DNA of 54,499 bases from Candidatus Nanopelagicales bacterium (GTDB taxonomy: Bacteria; Actinomycetota; Actinomycetes; S36-B12), in assembly GCA_018609125.1 (NCBI GenBank), contig JABAYF010000030.1:3759-58257 (forward strand). The letters run 5' to 3'. A model generated the notes under the pieces. The model worked only from the letters and a program-made list of their open reading frames with translations, was not told the DNA's origin and searched no databases. Positions 51,409 through 54,499 of the stretch are shown here, in pieces. Within the stretch, counting starts at the first letter, position 1, and each line of letters begins with the position of its first letter. Both the position numbers and the translations under genes were made by a program.

Positions 51409-51831
51409 ATGTCTGCCCGTCGTGCACCGGTCACTGGGCGCGCGGTAATTCTGGTCTGTGTGTTGGCCCTCCTTGCCATCACCCTGGCCATACCCGTCCG
51501 CGGGTGGTTATCCCAACGCAGCCAGATTGATCGCCTCCAAGCGGAGGTGACCTCGACGGAGGAACGGGTAGCCGACCTCAGCGCTCGCGTCGCTGATTGG
51601 CAGGACCCCGCCTACGTCACCGCTCAGGCGCGCAGTCGACTGCATTTCGTTTTTCCCGGTGAGGTGGGCTACGTCGTTCTTGGGGCTGATGACCGGCCCG
51701 TTGACCCAGCCGAGGTGACGAGCAGCGCTGAGTCGGGCACCTGGTTTGACCGAGGCTGGTCACGGCTGCGGGCAATCGATGAGAGCGTGGCAGCGTCCAC
51801 CATCGCACCCGCTGCTAGCGCGCTTCCCTGA
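51409..51831 (+). CDS. ftsB: Septum formation initiator protein FtsB/DivIC
   Basis: 140 residues: short basic cytoplasmic tail, single membrane helix (AVILVCVLALLAITLAIPV), coiled coil (SQIDRLQAEVTSTEERVADLSARVADW) and the DPAYVTAQARSRLHFVFPGEVGYVVL end typical of DivIC. It belongs to the FtsQLB complex that activates septal peptidoglycan synthesis. Placed after eno as in most actinobacteria. Confidence 0.92.
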   Translation: MSARRAPVTGRAVILVCVLALLAITLAIPVRGWLSQRSQIDRLQAEVTSTEERVADLSARVADWQDPAYVTAQARSRLHFVFPGEVGYVVLGADDRPVDPAEVTSSAESGTWFDRGWSRLRAIDESVAASTIAPAASALP

Positions 51832-51836
51832 CTCCG

Positions 51837-52370
51837 GTGCCCCAGACACCACCGGAGCACAGCCGGGTTAGTGATGAGGATCGGACCATCATGAGACAGC
51901 AACTTGGCCGGTCGATTCGCGGCGCCGAAGTTGTCGCCTACCGTTGTCCGTGCGGGCGGCCCGCCGTGGTGACCACCCACCCTGAGCTAGACGATGGAAC
52001 ACCGTTTCCCACCATGTATTACCTCACCTGTCCACGCGCGTCTGCGATATGTAGTCGGCTGGAAAGTGAGGGCCTCATGCGCGAGATGGAATCACGTCTG
52101 GCTGAGGATGAAGATTTACGTGATCACTACCGCCGGGCCCATGACAGTTACCTCCTTGAACGCAGTCAACTTGGCGAGGTGTCCCAAATTGCTGGGATAT
52201 CGGCCGGTGGTATGCCCAATAGAGTGAAGTGTCTCCATGTCCTTTGTGCCCATGCGTTGGCGGCTGGCCCGGGTGTCAATCCGCTCGGAGACGAAGTCGT
52301 CGCAGCCTTGGGTAAGTGGTGGAAACCCATTGATTGCAGCGTGATTAATCGTGCGGATGATCAACCATGA
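51837..52370 (+). CDS. DUF501 protein
   Basis: 177 residues. QLGRSIRGAEVVAYRCPCGRPAV, FPTMYYLTCPRASAICSRLESEGLM and PNRVKCLHVLCAHALA are the conserved blocks, with a CPC and a CLHVLCAH cysteine/histidine set that may bind metal. Function unknown. Always found between ftsB and ppx in actinobacteria as far as I recall. GTG 51870 is an alternative start. ATGA overlap with ppx. Confidence 0.9.
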   Translation: MPQTPPEHSRVSDEDRTIMRQQLGRSIRGAEVVAYRCPCGRPAVVTTHPELDDGTPFPTMYYLTCPRASAICSRLESEGLMREMESRLAEDEDLRDHYRRAHDSYLLERSQLGEVSQIAGISAGGMPNRVKCLHVLCAHALAAGPGVNPLGDEVVAALGKWWKPIDCSVINRADDQP

Positions 52371-53335
52371 CCGGTGTTAGCCGCCGCGTTGCGGCCATCG
52401 ACTGCGGCACCAATTCGATTCGGCTGCTCATCGCTGACGTCCATCAGGACCCTCACGGTATGCCAGCGCACCTGACCGAAATTGATCGACGCATGACCAT
52501 CGTTCGTCTCGGTGAAGGAGTGGATCGCACGGGGCAGTTCAGCGCTGCCGCGCTTGATCGGACTTTCGCTGCATGTGCGGACTATGCCGAACTCATTGCC
52601 GCAGCGCAGGTGGATCGGATTCGATTCGTTGCTACCAGCGCCAGCCGCGATGTAGCAAACCGCGTCGATTTCATCCACGGTGTGCAAGAGCGAATGGGAG
52701 TGACTCCAGAAGTAATCAGCGGCGCTGAGGAGGCGTCTTTATCCTTTCTCGGCGCGGTAGCTGGCCTGAAATCCGACCTCGTGCAGTCACCGGTACTCGT
52801 CGTCGATATCGGTGGTGGCTCCACCGAATGTGTGCTCGGCAACGTCGACATGGCCACCCCGCAGTCAGCCCACTCCGCCGATATCGGGTGCGTCCGGATG
52901 ACCGAGCGCCACCTCCATGACGATCCACCAACTTCTGCCCAGGTAAGTGCGGCACGCCTCGATATTCACACCGCCCTAGATGAGGTGAGCGCCCATGTGG
53001 AGTTGTCTGCTGCGTGCAGCATGGCCGGGTTAGCCGGCACGGTCACCACCGTAAGCGCCATCGCGCACGATTTGGCTACCTATGACCCGCAGTTATTGCA
53101 CGGCACCGTGATTAGCCGCGAGCAGATCAACTCGGTGACCGATGAGCTATTGCACATGACTCGCGCCCAGCGTGCAGCGCTCGCGGTGATGCATCCGGGC
53201 CGGGTGGATGTTATAGCCGGGGGAGCGCTGGTGTTACAGGCCGTTGTTGAGCGGACCAATCTTGACCGTGTGGTCGTGAGCGAGGCAGACATTCTTGACG
53301 GAATCGCACGCGCATTGGGTGCGCTCGCAGGCTAA
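52367..53335 (+). CDS. ppx: Ppx/GppA-type exopolyphosphatase
   Basis: 322 residues in the ASKHA fold. AAIDCGTNSIRLLIADV, GGGSTECVLG (PHOSPHATE-2 loop, DIGGGST), and GLAGTVTTVSAIA are the nucleotide/phosphate loops. The short form without C-terminal HD domain matches Ppx2-like proteins of mycobacteria. It hydrolyses polyphosphate or pppGpp; which one is not decided by sequence. Confidence 0.93.
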   Translation: MTGVSRRVAAIDCGTNSIRLLIADVHQDPHGMPAHLTEIDRRMTIVRLGEGVDRTGQFSAAALDRTFAACADYAELIAAAQVDRIRFVATSASRDVANRVDFIHGVQERMGVTPEVISGAEEASLSFLGAVAGLKSDLVQSPVLVVDIGGGSTECVLGNVDMATPQSAHSADIGCVRMTERHLHDDPPTSAQVSAARLDIHTALDEVSAHVELSAACSMAGLAGTVTTVSAIAHDLATYDPQLLHGTVISREQINSVTDELLHMTRAQRAALAVMHPGRVDVIAGGALVLQAVVERTNLDRVVVSEADILDGIARALGALAG

Positions 53336-53351
53336 GGTCTCCCCCGGCCAC

Positions 53352-53365
53352 TATGCTGCGCAACT
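53352..53365 (+). promoter_or_regulatory. Leaderless-type promoter of the LacI gene
   Basis: TATGCT (53352-53357) lies 8 nt before GTG 53366. Confidence 0.55.
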
Positions 53366-54391
53366 GTGGCGTACACGATCAGAGATGTAGCTGCCGCGGC
53401 AGGAGTGTCCACCGCAACGGTTTCCCGTGCCCTGCGCGGACTCCCTCATGTGAATCCGCAGACCCGGGAACTCGTCCGCAGGGTTGCTTCCGACATGGAC
53501 TATGTCGTTTCCCCGAGTGCGTCTCGGCTGGCGAGTGGCCGTACGGGCACCATCGCAGTCATTGCGCCCTTCATCGCCCGCTGGTTTTTCTCCACGGTGT
53601 TGTCCGGGGTGGATAGCGTGTTACACACCCATGACATTGACCTACTCGTTTTCGAAGTGGGTGATCCAGCAATCGCCTATCGGATTCCGCCAGAGCGAAG
53701 ACTTCGTGGGCGCGTTGACGGACTTCTTGTGGTGGCCCTGCCGTCGGAGGAATCTGCGGTTGCGAATCTATTGGACCTGGGGTTGCCGGTGAGTTTGATC
53801 GGTGCAACTGCAGCGGGTGTACCTTCGGTGTCCATTGACGACGTGGCGGCCGGTCAAACGGCCACCCAGCATCTGATCAACGTGGGCCATCAGCGCATCG
53901 CCATCATCACCGGTCAACCCAAGCCAACCGGATTTACTCCGGCCACTGACCGGGAACGTGGATATGCAACGGCCCTGCGTAAGGCAGGTCTCACTCAGGA
54001 CCCGCAACTGCGCAGTTTTGGATATTTCACCGTTGCCGGTGGCGAACAGGCCATGACCGGGCTTCTTGCCCACGCCCAGCCGCCCACCGCGGTTTTCGCT
54101 GCTTCTGATGAGATGGCATTCGGAGCGATTCGCGCCCTGCGCCGTCATGGACTTCGCCCTGGCCAAGACGTTGCCGTCGTGGGCGTTGACGGCCACGATC
54201 TGTCCGATCTGCTCGACCTCACCACGGTGACACAACCGGTACGCGATCTTGGCCGCATGGCCGCTGAGGCGCTTCTGGCCCAGTTGCAATTGCCCATGGC
54301 GGAACGAAGCCGGGTTGCCCAGGCAACCGTCGTGCCCACCACCTTGGTGGTGCGGTCCTCAACGGTCCCGGTGCTACTCGCTGAGTCGTAG
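53366..54391 (+). CDS. LacI-family transcriptional regulator
   Basis: 341 residues. YTIRDVAAAAGVSTATVSRALRGLPHVNPQTRELVRRVA is the helix-turn-helix and hinge; the rest is a periplasmic-binding-protein-like sugar-sensing domain with FAASDEMAFGAIRALRRHGLRPGQDVAVVGVDG. The partial gene on the opposite strand is a sugar-ABC ATPase, so it probably regulates sugar uptake. The sugar is unknown. Confidence 0.93.
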   Translation: MAYTIRDVAAAAGVSTATVSRALRGLPHVNPQTRELVRRVASDMDYVVSPSASRLASGRTGTIAVIAPFIARWFFSTVLSGVDSVLHTHDIDLLVFEVGDPAIAYRIPPERRLRGRVDGLLVVALPSEESAVANLLDLGLPVSLIGATAAGVPSVSIDDVAAGQTATQHLINVGHQRIAIITGQPKPTGFTPATDRERGYATALRKAGLTQDPQLRSFGYFTVAGGEQAMTGLLAHAQPPTAVFAASDEMAFGAIRALRRHGLRPGQDVAVVGVDGHDLSDLLDLTTVTQPVRDLGRMAAEALLAQLQLPMAERSRVAQATVVPTTLVVRSSTVPVLLAES

Positions 54392-54499
54392 CCCCGCGTT
54401 ATTTGCGTCAAAAATATAGTGACGCCGTGGCTTCACTCGCACCACGTCGCCGATGCGGGTTCCGATAGAGCCAGGTTCGCGTGCGATCACGCTGATGGC
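54374..54499 (-). CDS. C-terminal end of a carbohydrate-ABC transporter ATPase (MsmK/UgpC type), cut by window edge
   Basis: The last 41 codons of a minus-strand gene run off the right edge and end at TAG 54374, overlapping the end of the LacI gene by 18 bp. The fragment (GDVVRVKPRRHYIFDANNAGLRLSE) matches the C-terminal TOBE/OB-fold end of UgpC/MsmK-type ATPases (...HLFD..TG.RL). The assignment is from a short fragment only. Confidence 0.7.
   Translation of the reverse strand, partial: AISVIAREPGSIGTRIGDVVRVKPRRHYIFDANNAGLRLSE

Overview
The window comes from a high-GC Gram-positive bacterium (Actinomycetota). The gene order galU-moeA-moaC-rimJ-sepX, the order pmt/rsmI-metG-tatD-rsmA-ispE, and the order glmU-prs-rplY-pth-cysQ-mfd-surA_N-mazG-DUF885-eno-ftsB-DUF501-ppx are all classic actinobacterial neighbourhoods. 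Base composition (about 60 % GC by eye), frequent 1-4 nt gene overlaps and many leaderless starts fit a compact, possibly free-living or aquatic actinobacterium. I cannot name the order or genus from the sequence alone.

Layout. 1-10.4 kb is an accessory region for polysaccharide use. It holds a secreted LPMO(AA10)-CBM2-GH5 fusion running off the left edge, an apparently non-coding gap with a hairpin, a ferredoxin-reductase-type flavoprotein, a small membrane protein, a CLC chloride/proton antiporter, and a minus-strand group of MHS-type transporter, secreted protein and GH5 glycosidase. 10.4-19.0 kb is a second accessory region: acetolactate decarboxylase with an added N-terminal ribbon-helix-helix-like segment, a secreted pepsin-type aspartic protease coupled to a Tat-exported sulfatase, a SHOCT membrane protein, then a TauE-type exporter and GntR regulator divergent from a sulfotransferase coupled to an ATPase-like/GNAT fusion. 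19.0-25.8 kb carries an actinobacterial 3-methyladenine-glycosylase-like gene, a saccharopine-dehydrogenase-like enzyme, a 43-residue acidic protein, MscL, a SAF-domain protein, an FmdB zinc ribbon under a perfect CIRCE operator, an ABC exporter, two Fluc fluoride channels and 5-formyl-THF cycloligase. 25.8-30.3 kb is galU-moeA(glp)-moaC-rimJ, the SepX/GlpR division protein, tRNA-Ala and a secreted protein that starts one base after the tRNA. 30.3-39.3 kb holds protein O-mannosyltransferase, rsmI, metG, tatD, rsmA, ispE and a minus-strand desaturase-TetR-MarR group. 39.3-53.3 kb is tRNA-Gln followed by the long housekeeping run from glmU to ppx. The right end has a LacI regulator and the tail of a sugar-ABC ATPase.

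The strongest system-wide signal is promoter architecture. At least 20 genes have a TAnnnT hexamer placed 6-8 nt before the start codon, which predicts leaderless mRNAs, while operon-internal genes use overlaps or Shine-Dalgarno sequences. This pattern corrects several start codons and supports a very small gene. The other leading observations are the CIRCE element lying over the leaderless fmdB promoter, the LPMO-CBM2-GH5 fusion, the bacterial two-lobed aspartic protease, the ATPase-like/GNAT fusion and the tRNA-abutting gene.
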